A DNA stretch of 64,000 nucleotides from assembly GCF_036323735.1 (NCBI RefSeq), contig NC_086040.1, positions 57,866,391 to 57,930,390 of the forward strand, given 5' to 3'. Below, one piece after another: positions 11,204-23,210 of this stretch (positions within the stretch are counted from its first letter, which is position 1; each line of letters begins with the position of its first letter). The notes below the pieces were generated by a model. The model made no database searches. It saw nothing but the letters and a program-made list of their open reading frames with translations, and was not told the DNA's origin. A program made the translations under genes and the position numbers. The DNA is from Rattus norvegicus. Taxonomy: Eukaryota > Chordata > Mammalia > Rodentia > Muridae.

Positions 11204-13832
11204 AAAAACACCCTGGGCAGATAGCTTTGTTCTATGGGTTTAACCGAGCTCATGGAGAAGTTGCTGAACATCCTAAGGACCTTTGGGCAAATGGTAAAGT
11301 TTCTAGATACACCTTTTTAGATTTTGATGGTTCTGGGGATTGTATGGCTGATGGTAAATGTTTCCGAGGAAGAGTGCTAGAGCCAGATTGATTTTTCGAT
11401 GCTTTAGAAGACATGGAATTTTTCTAATATACTTGGACTAATGGCACAAGGTCTAAGTGATTGTTTTTCGATGTGGACTTTCCCTCAGACCTTTGGAAAT
11501 TAAAAAAATGTTTTGTATTTTGGAAGTCTAATTTGCACAGTGACAAATCACTTTGAGCATGGAGAACACTTTCTCGAGCCCTAGAGAGGGGTGAAAAAAT
11601 TCCCTCAAATTCTAGGGCAGACACTATACATGCCTTTTTGGTAGAAGGAGGAGTTACTTGAGCATCTTGGGACAATATGGAATGTCCAGCATGACCTTGT
11701 AAAGATTGGCAACTTTCCATAAATCCATCATCATTTTTGGAAAATTCTATGGTTCTTTGGAAAGATGGAGAAGGTGTGGGACTCACATGAGGAGTAGTTG
11801 TAGGTTTTGGTGTCACTTTGGCAGCATAAGATGGCCCAAGATCCCTATTAGCAGAAGGGGGAAGGTTGAAACTGTCTTCCTTAGAGTAGAAATTTCTCAA
11901 GACTCCATCAGAAGGAACAAATCATAACCCTGTGTTTCTAGAAACTGGGTGCCTGTGGTCCACTTTGGTAGAGGGAGAATGTCAACTATTTCTCTCCAGA
12001 GTGGACATGTGAAATAAATCTACTTTGATAGATGGGGATAGTTGTAAAGCATGCTGTTCAGATGGAGTAGATCCTAAGACATCCTTCTCAGATGAGGAAG
12101 GATTTAATATACCATGTATATGTGTAGAAATCCTGACTGTGACGTCAGAAACGGGAGTAGGTATTAGAGCTACCTCTGAAGATGTGACCTCTCCTAGAGC
12201 ATCATGGACTTATGTGAAAGGTCTTGGAGTCTCATGAGCAGATAAGGATGTTTCTAGACATCGTTGTGTAATTGTGGAAGTTCCAAGAAAAATTTGTTCT
12301 GCTGGAGAAATTGAAACAGACTTTCGTATAGAAGTGTCAGGTTCCCTAGCCTGCTTGATAGGCAAAACGGCTCCCAAGGCCCCTTCGGAGATAAGGTAAA
12401 ATCCAGAGCCTTTGATGTATTTGGCAGATGTTCTGAGTGTTCTTGTGGGTATAAAGAAGGACTGGAAACGCTTTGTGCATATTTGGAAGAGTGTGTAGGT
12501 TCTTCTGTATTTGGGGAAGATTTCTGATCTTGAGGAGATAAGGAAGTTCCTATAGCCTCCTGTGAATTTTCCGGAGGTCATATGCATTCTTTTGCATAAA
12601 TGGAATCCATGGAATCCCTTTCCTCAGATGTCGAGGAGGCTACAGACACTGGTGTTTGCATATCATGTTCCCCTACTCTGCGTTCACATATGGTTGGATC
12701 CATAACCTTCTCTACAGATGGAATATGTCCTAGAACATCTTTTGTACATGTGTCACATACACAAGCCATTTCTAAAGATGTGGCTGTGGGTAGAACACCT
12801 TTTGTAGATGTTTCTTGTCCCACAGTCTCTTTATGAGATAGTGTACTACTTAGAGAAACCTGCTCATTTTTGGGAATTTATAGCATCTCTGATATATATG
12901 TGGAAAATTTTGGAGCCTCTCCTTACAGGACAGAATGACCTAGTGTCCCCTGAGGAGGTAAGGGATGTTGTATCTTCTCTGCACATTGTATAAATATAGT
13001 GTCTGCATTGCTCATTGACTGTGTGTTATGATAAACTTGGCTCATTTGGGCCTGATGAAAAGTCAGGAGGGTCATTTTCTGTTGTAGAGGATATTTGAAT
13101 AATTCTCTGTTGTATAGGGACACTGGAAACACTGGGGGAGACGGTGAGTGTGCTAGATCATATTTTTTTATGTGCAGAAGGCACAAGCGTCCCTTGGGAG
13201 GACTCAGAATATCTACTACATCTTGCATGGGTGGGGAACTCTCAAGAGTCCCTTCTGAAACTGGCAATGGTCCTTGATCTAATGATGTACTTGCAGAAAG
13301 TTTTGTCTCTGCTTGGGCTGGTATGTGTGTTATGAGGTTCACTTGGGGATTTGTGACTGTATTTTGTCCCCCTTGGACCATAAGTGATGATTTAAGCACA
13401 TTTTAATTATGGAGGACTTTGAAGGTCCTCTTGGTTTAATAGGGAAGTTCTGAAATCCCCTTTGTCTGCATTACCAGGTTTCAAACTTATTATACCCAAA
13501 GCAGATTGCATAAGGCACTTTGGTGGAGATGGAGGACATCTTTGTCTGTCTTTGTGAGAGTACATAGCTCTCTGCCCTGCTTTGACAGCTTGTGAAGGTA
13601 TTAAAGTCTCATGTGGAGAGGGGACAGGACTTAATCTATTTGAAAAACATAAGTAATCACTGAGATTACCTTTAAGACAAGAACTTTTGCAGCCCTCTTT
13701 GTCTGATGGGAAATGTTTTACCTCCCCTTGACCAGAGAGGTCTTCTCCAACACACTTTGGAGGAGAGTTGGAAAGACTGGAGACCAGTAGGATAGGGAAT
13801 GAACATTTGAAACTCCTTTGGAAACTCTGTGG
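11204..13832 (-). pseudogene. Unrecognised repetitive coding-like region, frame-broken
   Basis: On the minus strand a chain of ORFs runs almost continuously but in shifting frames: 13,407 to its L1 boundary, 12,923-13,399, 12,578-12,823, 12,210-12,587 and 11,424-11,900. They are rich in S, P, L and T and share a recurring motif: SEGTLESSPP (about 13,241-13,271), PQGTLGHSVL (about 12,923-12,952), TKGVLPTATS, TKDVLGHIPS and SEGALGAVLP (about 12,366-12,395). On the + strand the same units read roughly as CTAGAGCATC or CCTAGAACATC plus TTTGTAGATG. This looks like a long exon built of degenerate repeats and later broken by indels and stops. I do not recognise the family. No start, domain or signal peptide is evident, and non-coding repetitive DNA remains possible. 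Upstream on this strand it is cut by an L1 5'UTR. Confidence 0.45.
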
Positions 13833-14991
13833 GACAGAGAGCTGATCACCCAGAAGAGTGGGCAATACTGAGACCACAAGGAAGGAGAGACTGCCACTTC
13901 TGCCCACCTGGGCACACATACCTAGACCAAGAGGAAACTGCATAATGCCTCTGGACACATGCATATAGGAGCAGTCAAGCTGCAGAAGCCCTGCAGTCCA
14001 AACTGCACCTGGATCTGAACTGGTACAAAAAGCACCCTACACCCGAATCTTGTGTGGGGTGGGTAAGTCTTAGACCATCAGAGGGATGGAAACCCCTGAG
14101 AACTCTGCTCACATTCCTGACTCAAGAAAAAACACCTAGCTCCATCTGGGCCTCCTGTGCATAGGGACCTAGGAGCAGTAAGGGCAGGACATTTCTGGTT
14201 GCAGCCCTCATGGAAAGCTGATAGTCACCCAACGAGCAAGTTCAGGCCTGAGACCATAGTTGAATCCAACCTTTCTGCTCGAAGTGAGCTGACTGGTGGA
14301 CTCAGGACACGCAAAGGCAGAACTTCTCTGGGACCAGGCTCTTCCATTTTCTACCTGACTCCTGAACCTCCCTGATCCCTGCCCAGAGCTCCCTGATCCT
14401 AGACGCTGTGGAAGAGAGAGCTAATCACCCAGGAGTGTGGCAATACAGAGTGTACAAGGCACAGAGACTGACACTGCTGCCCAGCATTGCCAACATCTCT
14501 GGCCCAAGACAAAACTGCATAGTGCCTCTGGACACAGGAATATAGGAGGAATAAAGCTGCAGAATCATCATGTTCCAGACTTTGCCTGGATCCGAAATGA
14601 ACTGGTCAAACAGCTCCCTGTACCCATATCCTGAGAGTGGGGGAACTAGAACTTCAGAGGAGCAGACACTACTGGGAAACCAGAGGATACTACTCTCTGC
14701 CCAGATTCCTGACACAAGAGGAAAACATTTTGTGCCATCTGTGCCCCCTCCCCCCCCCCAACAGAGAGACCTAGGAAAGGTATGGGAATTTCCTTCTGGT
14801 TCCTGCCCACAGGGACAGCTGAAAGCCCGTGAACAGGAGAAACTACATGCCTGAGAGCAAAATACTCTGTTCCCATAACTGGGTAAAAGAAAACAGGAAA
14901 ACAGGTCTACAGTGGCCCTGACACACAGGCCTACAGGACAGTCACGCCACTGTCAGAAAGGGCAAGACAAGCTAACTCCAGAGAAAACCTG
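13833..14991 (+). promoter_or_regulatory. L1 5'UTR, two ~580-bp promoter-type monomers
   Basis: GACAGAGAGCTGATCACCCA at about 13,833 and GAGAGAGCTAATCACCCAGG at about 14,413 begin two related blocks. Both contain AACTGCATARTGCCTCTGGA and AATATAGGAG or CATATAGGAG, followed by a TCAAGCTGCAGAA-type word. Rodent L1 5'UTRs are known to carry tandem promoter units. Here both are mutated and the second grades into the leader just before ORF1. Activity cannot be judged from sequence alone. Confidence 0.7.
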
Positions 14992-16029
14992 ATGGCTGGA
15001 GGAAAGCACAGGAAGACAAGCAACAAAAATCAAGACTATTGGGCTAATCAGAAAGCAATTCTCCCATCAAAACAAACACTGGATATCTAAACAAATCAGA
15101 AAAGCAAGCTCTAGATTTAAATTCACATTTCATCATGACGATGGAGGATGATAAGAAGGTCATAAATGACTCCCTTATGAAAATACAGGACAACAGAAAA
15201 TACAGAAGTAAACAAGTAGAATCCCATAAAGCGGGAACAAAAAGGTACCTTAAAGAACTACTGAAAAAACAACAAAACAGGAGAAGGAAATGAACAAAAC
15301 CATCCAGGAGTTAAAAATGGAAATAGAAACAATAAAGAAAGCACAAAGGAAGACAACCCTGGAGATGGAAATCCTAGGAAAGAGACCAGGAGTCATAAAT
15401 GTGAGCGTCACCAACAGGGTAAAGAAATTGAAGATATAACCTAAGGAGCAGAAGATTCCATAGAAAACATTGACACAATTGTGAAAGAAAATGGAAAACA
15501 GAAGAAGCTCCTGGCCCAAAACAGGAAATCAAGGATACAATAAGAAGATCAAACTAAGGATAACAGGTAGAGAAGAGAGTGAAGACTGCCAATGTCAAGG
15601 GACAGTAATATCTTCAACAATATTAAGGAAGAAAACTTCCCTAATCTGAAGAAAGAGATGCCAATAAACATACAGAGAGCCTACAGAACTCCAAATAGAT
15701 TGGACCAAAAAAGAAAATCCTCCCATCACATAATAGTCAAAACACAAAATGCACAAAACAAGTAAAAATATTAACAACAGTAAGAAAAAAAGGTTAAATA
15801 ACATATAATGGCAAACTAATCAGAATTACACCACAATTCTCACCAGAGACTATGAAGGCCAGAAGATCCTGGACAGATGTCTTACAGACACTTAGAGAAC
15901 ACAAATGCCAGCCCAGGTTACTGTATCTTGCAAAACTCTCAATTAACATAGATAGAGAAACTAAGATATTCCATGAGAAAAAAAATTTACACAATATCTT
16001 TCTACACAACCAGTAATACAAAGGACCTT
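14992..16029 (+). pseudogene. L1 ORF1 remnant (RNA-binding coat protein), broken
   Basis: The reading starts at ATG 14,992 with the basic, polar N-terminus typical of rodent L1 ORF1p (M-A-G-G-K, then NQDYW). A Lys/Glu-rich stretch that would form the coiled coil follows (about 15,240-15,560), and then the C-terminal RNA-binding part: an ARRSW-like motif near 15,860 and the TLREHKCQPR-like segment near 15,888-15,917. Several stops and frameshifts break it, the first after about 36 codons. ORF1p normally trimerises, binds L1 RNA and helps reverse transcription; this copy cannot encode it. Minus-strand ORFs over the region are artefacts. Confidence 0.8.
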
Positions 16030-16030
16030 G

Positions 16031-17381
16031 AAGATAAACACACAGCTAGTGTTTCACAAATTAAATTGCTATTACTTGTCGAATAAGCTTAGTTTTAAGT
16101 GGTTATAGACGATAAAAAGCATACTTTTCTATATGGACAAAGCATGTGTTTCCCAGTCTGAATCACACATTCGTTGGCGAATTGTGTTTTTTCCAAGCTG
16201 GAAAAGTTTGTCGGAAGTTTACTTTGAAGATAAACACACAGCTAGTGTTTTGCAAAGTGAATTGCTGTTACTTAGCAAACAAGCTTAGGTTTAAGTGGTT
16301 CTAGAGGGTCAAATGCAGACTTTCCAATATAGACAAAACATGGTTTTCCCAGTCTGAATCTCTCAGTCTTTTGGCAAATTCTGGTCGTTCCAAGCAGGAA
16401 AAGTTTGTAGGAAGGTGAGTTTGAAGTTAAACACAAAGCTAGTGTTCTACAAAGTGAATTGTTCTTATTTGGCGATTAAGCTTAGTTTTCAGTAGTTCTA
16501 TATGGTAAAATGCATACTTTTCTATATAGAATAAAAAAAAGCTTTTCCCAGTCTCAATCTCTCATTCTTTGGCGAAATCTGTTCGATCAAAGTGGGAAAA
16601 GATTGTAGGAATTTGTCTATGAAGATAAACACACAGCTACTGATTTGAAAAGTGAATGGCTGTTATTTGGCGAATAAGCTTAGTTTTAAGTGGTTCTAGA
16701 GGATAAAAAGCAGACTTTTCTATATAGGCAAAACATGGTTTTCCCAGTCTGAATCTCTCATTCTTTGGCGAATTCTGTTCATTCCAAGCAGTAAAAGTTT
16801 GTAGGAAGTTGACTTTGAAGATAAACACACAGCTAGTGATTTGCAAAGTGAATTGCTGTTACTTGGGGAATATGCTTAGTTTTAAGTGGTTCTAGACGGT
16901 AAAAAGCAGACTTTTCTACTTACACAAATCATGCTTTTCCCAGTCTGAATCGTACATTCCTTGGCGAATTCTTTTCATTCCAAGCAGGAAAAGCTTGTAG
17001 AAAGTTGACTCTGAAGATAAACACACAGCTTGTGTTTTGCAAACTGAATTTCTGTTACTTGACCAATAAGCTTAGTTTTAAGTGTTTCTAGACAGTAAAA
17101 AGTATACTTTTCTATATAGACAAAACATGCTTTTCGAAGTCTGAATCAAACATTCTTAGGCAAATTCTGTTCTTTCCAAGTGGGAAAAGATTGTAGGAAG
17201 TTGACTTTGAAGATAAACAAACAGCTAGTGTTTTGCACAGTGAATTGCTGTTACTTAGCAAATAAGCTTACTTTTAAGTGGTTCTAGACAGTAAAAAGCG
17301 TTCTTTTCTATATAGACAAAACATGTTTTTCCCAGTCTGTATCTCACATTCTTTGGCAAATTCTGTTCGTTCTAAGCAGAT
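16031..17381. repeat. 196-bp tandem array, about 6.9 copies
   Basis: AAGATAAACACACAGCTAGT (with small changes) begins units at 16,031, 16,227, 16,424, 16,622, 16,818, 17,014 and 17,210, giving periods of 196-198 bp. Each unit continues through GAATTGCTGTTAC, AAGCTTAGTTTTAAGTGG, CATGNTTTTCCCAGTCTGAA and TTCTTTGGCGAATTCTGTTC. Six of the seven units keep the HindIII word AAGCTT; the fifth has ATGCTT. Copies differ by point changes and few indels. The last copy is cut at about 17,381, exactly where retroviral gag sequence begins. No ORF of note. I do not recognise it as a known rat satellite. Confidence 0.92.
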
Positions 17382-17940
17382 CAATTGCTTGGTGAAGGCC
17401 GCTTTGCTTAAGTAGAGGCACAGGCTGTATATGATGAAGAAACTCTGGCATGGTGTCGATTGTCAGCCTTAAAGGACTGGGTCAAAGTCGCATAATCAGG
17501 GAAAAGACTTGAAACATTCACTCAAGTCATACAAGGTCCTAAAGAAACCTTCCCTGACTTTTTACAAAGGCTTACCTCAGCTGTGGAAAGGAGTGTATCA
17601 GATTCAGCAGCAAGAAAGGCAATAATTGAGTCTTTAGCCTTTGAAAATGCAAATACCAAATGCAGGGAAATAATCAGACAACTGAAGGCGAGGTCCACAT
17701 CCATAGATGAATGGATTAGATATACAGCTATTGTTGGATCTTGTTCTCCTGATAAGACTGTGATAGGAGAAGCTGCCACTGGGCAGCTAGAGATGACCCA
17801 AGATTTCAAATGTTTTAATTGTGGTGAGCAGGGTCATCTCTGATATTACTGCAAGAAAAACCATAATAATACCAAAAGGGGTACTATGCTTCTTGGAATG
17901 TGTCAAAAATTTTCAGAGGTGGACATTCAACTAAGGAGTG
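17382..17940 (+). pseudogene. ERV gag fragment (capsid C-terminus, nucleocapsid)
   Basis: A major homology region is visible from about 17,532 (Q-G-P-K-E-T, then the F..FLQRL pattern), placing this in the capsid C-terminal domain that drives Gag assembly. The next ~90 codons are open (ORF 17,583-17,843) up to a nucleocapsid zinc knuckle at 17,811-17,852. There the C-x2-C-x4-H-x4-C spacing is kept but a TGA at 17,841-17,843 interrupts it. Matrix and the capsid N-terminus are missing at the array junction. Confidence 0.85.
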
Positions 17941-17958
17941 TAGAGCAATAACAGACAG

Positions 17959-18560
17959 ATGGGGCCGCATCTTGCCAAAAAACTCCCAGGGGGGCCTCTC
18001 GCAGGCACCAATGCCAGGCAGGAAGAGTTCTCTTCTTCAGAACAATTAAATGGCATGACTTCAAAAATAGATGTTCTGGGACCAGAGGAGGCTGAGGGAA
18101 GTCCTATGGACAATCCCAAAAGCCTCAAAGGGAGCGAAAAACTAATATTTTGGCAAACGTCTATAGAGGACCAAAGGCCAAAACTAAAAATACTGGCAAA
18201 CAATATTGAAATTGAAGGAATGGTTGACACTGGAGCAGATGTTACCATCATCTCTCCAAAATCATGGCCCACTAGTTGGCCACTTCAAGCAGTGTTTATG
18301 CAGCTTCAAGGTGTTGGCACTTTATCCCTAATAAAACAAAGCACCAGGTGGCTTAAATGTATAGGACCAGAAGTTCAGTAGGAAAATTGAGGACATACGT
18401 AGCTGATACAGCTATTAACTTATGGGGAAGAGATCTAATACAGCAGTGGAAAACTCAAATTAATATCCCCTCAGTTTCAGGGTCTGGCCCTGAAATTCAT
18501 CAGGCTCCTAATAAAAACTTTAATTCAGTCAGGGAATGTTATCAAGGATAGTTAGAGACG
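17959..18560 (+). pseudogene. ERV protease remnant
   Basis: The active-site signature DTGAD lies at 18,226-18,240, followed by V-T-I-I, as in retroviral aspartic proteases that cleave Gag and Gag-Pol. It reads in a different frame from gag, as expected for a pro frame in beta-retroviruses. ORF 17,959-18,381 stops before the usual flap and C-terminal segments. The rest continues in another frame to about 18,551, so the protein is broken. Confidence 0.82.
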
Positions 18561-19900
18561 ATCAAAGCTGTCCATAAGCAAGATACAGCAGACGCTGACA
18601 ATTTAGTACTACCACAAGGAGCCACTGCTGTTAAGACAACAACAGCCTTGCCACTAAGGTGGCTGACTGACCAACCCATCTGGATTGATCAGTGGTCTAT
18701 GACAAAAGAAAAACTACAGGCATTAGGACAGCTAGTCCAGGAGCAGATGAGCGCTCAGCAAATAGAGGAGTCCACCAGCCCTTGGAATTCTCCAGTTTTT
18801 GTCATTAAAAAAAGGTCTGGCAAATGGAGGGTGTTGACAGATCTCAGAGCAATTAATAAGATTATTCAGCTGATGGGTTCCCTGCAGCCTGGGATCCCAC
18901 TGCCTTCTTTGTTGCCTAAGGAATGGACTATTATAGTGATTGACTTAAAAGATTGTTTTTTCACTATTCCTCTACATGAAGGCGATAAGGAAAGGTTTGC
19001 CTTTTCAGTGCCTACCCACAATAGAGGTCGCCCGATAAAAAGATATCAATGGAAAGTCCTGCCACAGGGAATGTTGAATAGCCCTACCTTGTGTCAATAT
19101 TTTGTACAACAGTCATTGGAGATGATTCGCAAACAATTTCCCCAGTCTATTATTTATCATTACATGGATGACATTTTATTGTCTGATTCAGATATAAATA
19201 TCCTGGAGAGAATGTGTGATGAAGTGAAAAAAACCTTACCTTGCTGGGGATTACGAATCGCTCCTGAGAAAATACAAAGAGGGGATTCTATTAATTATCT
19301 AGGGTAGAAAATAAGTCTACAAAGAATTAGTACACAAAAGGTGCAATTCAAAAGAAAGCAATTAAGGACACTTAATGATTTTTCAGAAACTACTGAGAGA
19401 TATTAACTGGTTGAGCCCTGTGATTGGCTTGACCAGTCAAGAGTTGAGCAATTTACTTCAAACGTAACAAGACGATAAAGATTTAAATAGCCCAAGGAAA
19501 CTATCACCTGAGGCTGAGAAAGAGCTAGCTTTGGTAGAAAGGAAATTGCAGGACACACATCTAGATCGTATTCATCCAAAGATGGCATGCATATTAGTCA
19601 TCTTACCCTCTACTCATTCCCCTACAGGAATTCTCATGCAGAGGGAAGTGTATATCTTAGAATGGATATTTTTAGCACATAAACAGAGTAAGAAACTGAA
19701 AACCTACATTGAGAAGGTCTCTGAATTGATACTTAAAGGAAAATTGAGACTTCGACAATTAGTTGGAATGGACCCGGCTGAAATTGTGGTACCTTTTACT
19801 AATACAGAAATTGCCTCTTTGTGGGTACAAATTGAACATTTGCAAAGAGCATGAAGTAAGTTCTTAGGAGAGATTAAAAACAGATACCCTAAAAGCAAGC
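18561..19900 (+). pseudogene. ERV reverse transcriptase domain, broken
   Basis: ORF 18,648-19,307 (219 codons) covers the fingers and palm. It includes the VIKKRSGKWR-type motif, a VIDLKDCFF motif (first catalytic Asp), LPQGM, and YMDD at 19,161-19,172 (catalytic Asp pair). A TAG at 19,305-19,307 ends the frame just after the YLG motif. Thumb and connection sequence continues with further breaks (ORF 19,531-19,854 carries part). In a live element this enzyme copies the RNA genome to DNA. Confidence 0.92.
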
Positions 19901-20230
19901 TGCTTCATTTCATAAAACGAACTAACTGGATCCTCCCTCGTATAATAAAGGGAATTCCAATATCTGGAGCCCCTACATTTTACACTGATGCCAGTGAGTC
20001 AGGAAAGGCAGTATGTAAATCAGAAAATGTAAGCAAGGTGACTGAGAGTCCCTATAAATCAGTTCAAAAAGCTGAATTATATGGAATACTCATGGTGTTG
20101 TCAGATTTTCAAGAGACTCTTAATACAGTAACTGACTCTCAATATGCAGAAAGGGTTGCTTTGCACAATAGAGACTGCAGAACTTATTCAGGATTATTCT
20201 GAATTGACATCATAATTTATTAAGCTACAA
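19901..20230 (+). pseudogene. ERV RNase H domain remnant
   Basis: FYTDAS at 19,978-19,995 is the first catalytic Asp motif of retroviral RNase H. An E in KAELYG (about 20,068-20,085) and D in VTDSQY (about 20,128-20,145) follow in order. The domain is short toward its C-terminus and stops occur after about 20,200. Confidence 0.8.
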
Positions 20231-21166
20231 CAAAAGATCAGAAATAGGAGTTACCCACTATATATAACACACATAAGATCCCATACAGGTCTGCCAGGCC
20301 CTCTGACGCAAGGTAATAATGAAATTGACCAGCTACTGATAGGAAGTATACTAGAGGCTTCAGAATTCCATAAAAAACACCATGTTAACAGCAAAGGCTT
20401 AAAGAAAGAATTCTCTAACACTTGGCAACAAGCCAAAGAGATTGTGAGGCAATGTCCTACTTGCTCGTTATATAATCAAACTCCATTGCCTACAGGAACT
20501 AACCCTAAAGGCACCCAAAGAAATGAAATTTGGCAAATGGATGTTCTCCATTTTACAGAGTTTGGTAAGCTGAAATATATACACCATACTATACATACAT
20601 ACTCAGGATTTCAATGGGCAACTGCCTTAGGGTAAGAAAAGGCCGATTCTGTAATAACACATTTGTTAGCAGTTATGGCTATAATAGGAATACCCATACA
20701 AATTAAAACAGACAATTGTCCAGTATATATCTCTAACAAGATTAAGCGCGTCTTTGAATATTATAATATAAAACATGTTACATGCATACCACACAATCCT
20801 ACAGGACAAGCGATTGTGGAGAGATCTAATTGAAATCTAAAGGAGATGCTTAAAAGGCAAAAATGGGCAACAAAAACTCCCAGAGATAGGCTACATAGTG
20901 CTTTATTAACTTTAAATTTTTTAAATGATGATGAAGAAAACAGCACAGCTACTGAAAGACTTTGGATTGTATAAAAGACTACTGAACTAAACCAGCCTGT
21001 TTATATTAAGGATATTCTAACGTCAGAATGGAAAATGGGAAATGTGTTACGCTGGGGAAGGGGTTATGCCTATGATTGTACAGGAGGAGAAAAGCTGTGG
21101 GTTCCTTCCAAGCTGATAAAGATCAGACATGACAAGGGGAGACCTCCTGAAGTCCTTGGCAACTAA
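20231..21166 (+). pseudogene. ERV integrase remnant
   Basis: The N-terminal zinc-binding region shows His residues near 20,367-20,382 and C-P-T-C at about 20,454-20,465. The catalytic core keeps D (20,540-20,542), D (20,711-20,713) and E (20,819-20,821), a D-35-E spacing. A TGA follows the core motif near 20,831. The C-terminal segment ends with a W-V-P-S-K-L-like motif and a stop at about 21,164-21,166. The domain order is complete, but stops and frameshifts make the copy inactive. Confidence 0.88.
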
Positions 21167-23197
21167 GAAGAAAAGGGTGACTAGACAATCAACAAATAGG
21201 TGATGTATATGGGGATGTTTATGTCTCCATGTATGAACTGGCTGAGACTAAAATGTCTATAAACAGTCAGTAACATTTTGAGTACGAATTTCTCATAACT
21301 TGTTATTACATGCATCCTGTAAAATGGCATGTATTACAAAATTATGTTATGGTTTGATTATATGATCAAACTAACCTGAAGAAAGGCAGTCACCTTACTT
21401 TCTTCATCTTTATTAACTAAGATGTGCACCCTGCTTACTCCATGTGATTGCTTTTACAGAACTATATGATGCTTGTAAAGTTTTGTGTGCTGCAGGATGA
21501 AAGAAGAGAAAGACAGCCCTGAAATGACCCACACCCTGGGATGCAGAGATTCCGGGACCTTCCAGTCCAACTTCGTGTTTGATTCTCCCTCAATTACACT
21601 GAAGCTGCTTCATTTAAAAGCCTGCTTTCAGAACTTTTCCAGAAAGGCCAGCTTACTTATCCAGCCATTCAGACTGTCATAGTCAAGATGTCAGCTAAGC
21701 GATGAACTTTCTCAGCACAGAGTGACTGGCAGGCAAATCCTAGCTACCTCTACTCCAAAAAAGCCAACTTTACCTAATTCCCCTTCGGCCCCAGAAGGGA
21801 ATTCTTCACCCCAACTCAGCTGGAAGAAGACAAGGAAGATTATCTTCCCAGTTCCTTATGTTGGGGTGGATGGTTCTGGTTATTCTAAGAACAGTGGATA
21901 TGTTTTCTTTTAAGGGATACTGTACAAATGTAGCCTCGGGCATGGGGAACTAGAGAATTTAAACTCAGGGATTGCTATATTTCCTTTCCTCTTTTTTATC
22001 CTTCTTAGTTTAAAAAAAAAGGGGGGTTGATATAGTAATACATAGAAGTTAGAGAAATAGACAAACAGGGATAGATTAGCAAACTTACTCTTAAACAAAA
22101 TTTTACAGCTATATCTTACATTGATAGAAATGATTGTAATTGATACAAAGTTGAAGCTGCAATCTTTTCATTGGTATAGAATGCGTTTTACACAAATGTG
22201 AGGTTCTCATTGGAATACTTTCTTATTGATTTATAATTGAGTTTAATATTGCTACTTTAACATAAGCATTGTGCCTCCACTATGCATCTAAGAATACAAG
22301 TCTTAGACCCAGTCCTATAACTGCTATTATACATTATTTTTAGTTGATTAACCAGTACCAGCTAAAGACCAGATTGCAAAGTCATGGTTCTGAGTCAGTT
22401 TAGATGGGTTTTGGAAATACTTCGATTAGAGAGGGCCAGCGGTAGTCTATGCTTAACAGTTCAGAAACACCTATGTAGATAGGAAATCTTCAAGGGCATC
22501 AGAAGTCCACAGAATAACCCATTTATGGACATTTCTTCATCTAGATCATTTGACTAGAGACCTGTCTGCACCTGACCGGACCCCTTAGACTCAAAGAAGA
22601 AATTGAGCATCAATGGAGTTGCTCAAATCGTGGTGACACAGCCACTGAGAGAATTGCTTCAATTCATCTACAGACAAAACACTGTCCAGGAAAGGACAAA
22701 TTATGCAGAATAGTCGATTGATAATCTGCCAAGGCAGGGTGATCAGCCCTTCAAAATCTGCAATACAAAAGTCTGTCAGATGATCCTGGGCCAGAAGGCT
22801 GAAGACTGATGCTCTGACATATTAAGGAATAGGGGGACTGTCCAGGTGATCAGCAGTCTCTATAAATTGGCTAAGCTTGGAAGCCATGTTTTGTGCTTCC
22901 CATATTTTCAGGTAATATTAATCATTCTTGGATTTCTGATGTGGTTGGAGACTGGTAGTCTCATAGACAACCCAAGCAGTTTAGTATTGAGAAAGATGAT
23001 AAATCTGTTAGGGTGGTTTTCAGGTGGCATAGGATCTAGAACCAGGATATAGTCAGGTATAGTTTTTAGTATAGATGACATGGTTAATGAACAAAATTGA
23101 TGCACTGGGTGATGAGTGTATTGTTGGTTTTATAAACTGCAGAATGGTAATAATACTTAGTTCACATATGTATAGGGAAAAGGTTTTTTAACTGGAC
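21167..23197 (+). other. ERV post-pol segment without recognisable env
   Basis: About 2 kb lies between the integrase stop and the polypurine tract. I see no surface/transmembrane envelope signature: no furin-like site, no CX6CC motif, no long ORF. The longest ORF (21,485-21,682, 65 codons) is unrecognised. An A/G-rich run near 22,009-22,026 resembles a second, older polypurine tract. This fits an env-less class II ERV. Confidence 0.6.
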
Positions 23198-23210
23198 AAA
23201 AAGGGGGAAA
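23198..23210 (+). promoter_or_regulatory. ERV polypurine tract
   Basis: AAAAAGGGGGAAA directly precedes the TG of the 3' LTR. This is the plus-strand primer site expected in retroviruses and it fixes the LTR start. Confidence 0.9.

Larger units (their letters stand above)
13833..16029 (+). mobile_element. L1 5' portion: promoter monomers plus broken ORF1
   Basis: Two related ~580-bp blocks are followed by ORF1-like sequence, all in sense orientation. The element ends abruptly at about 16,029 near the end of ORF1, with no ORF2, 3'UTR or poly(A). That is the reverse of the usual 5' truncation and implies later deletion or rearrangement. It borders the 196-bp tandem array directly. Confidence 0.8.

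Noticed and set aside
16031..17381. Array as repeat-spacer (CRISPR-like) structure
   Set aside because: The whole 196-bp unit repeats without unique spacers, so it is an ordinary tandem array.
21167..23197. Possible env gene after ERV pol
   Set aside because: No envelope motif or long ORF is present in the ~2 kb.
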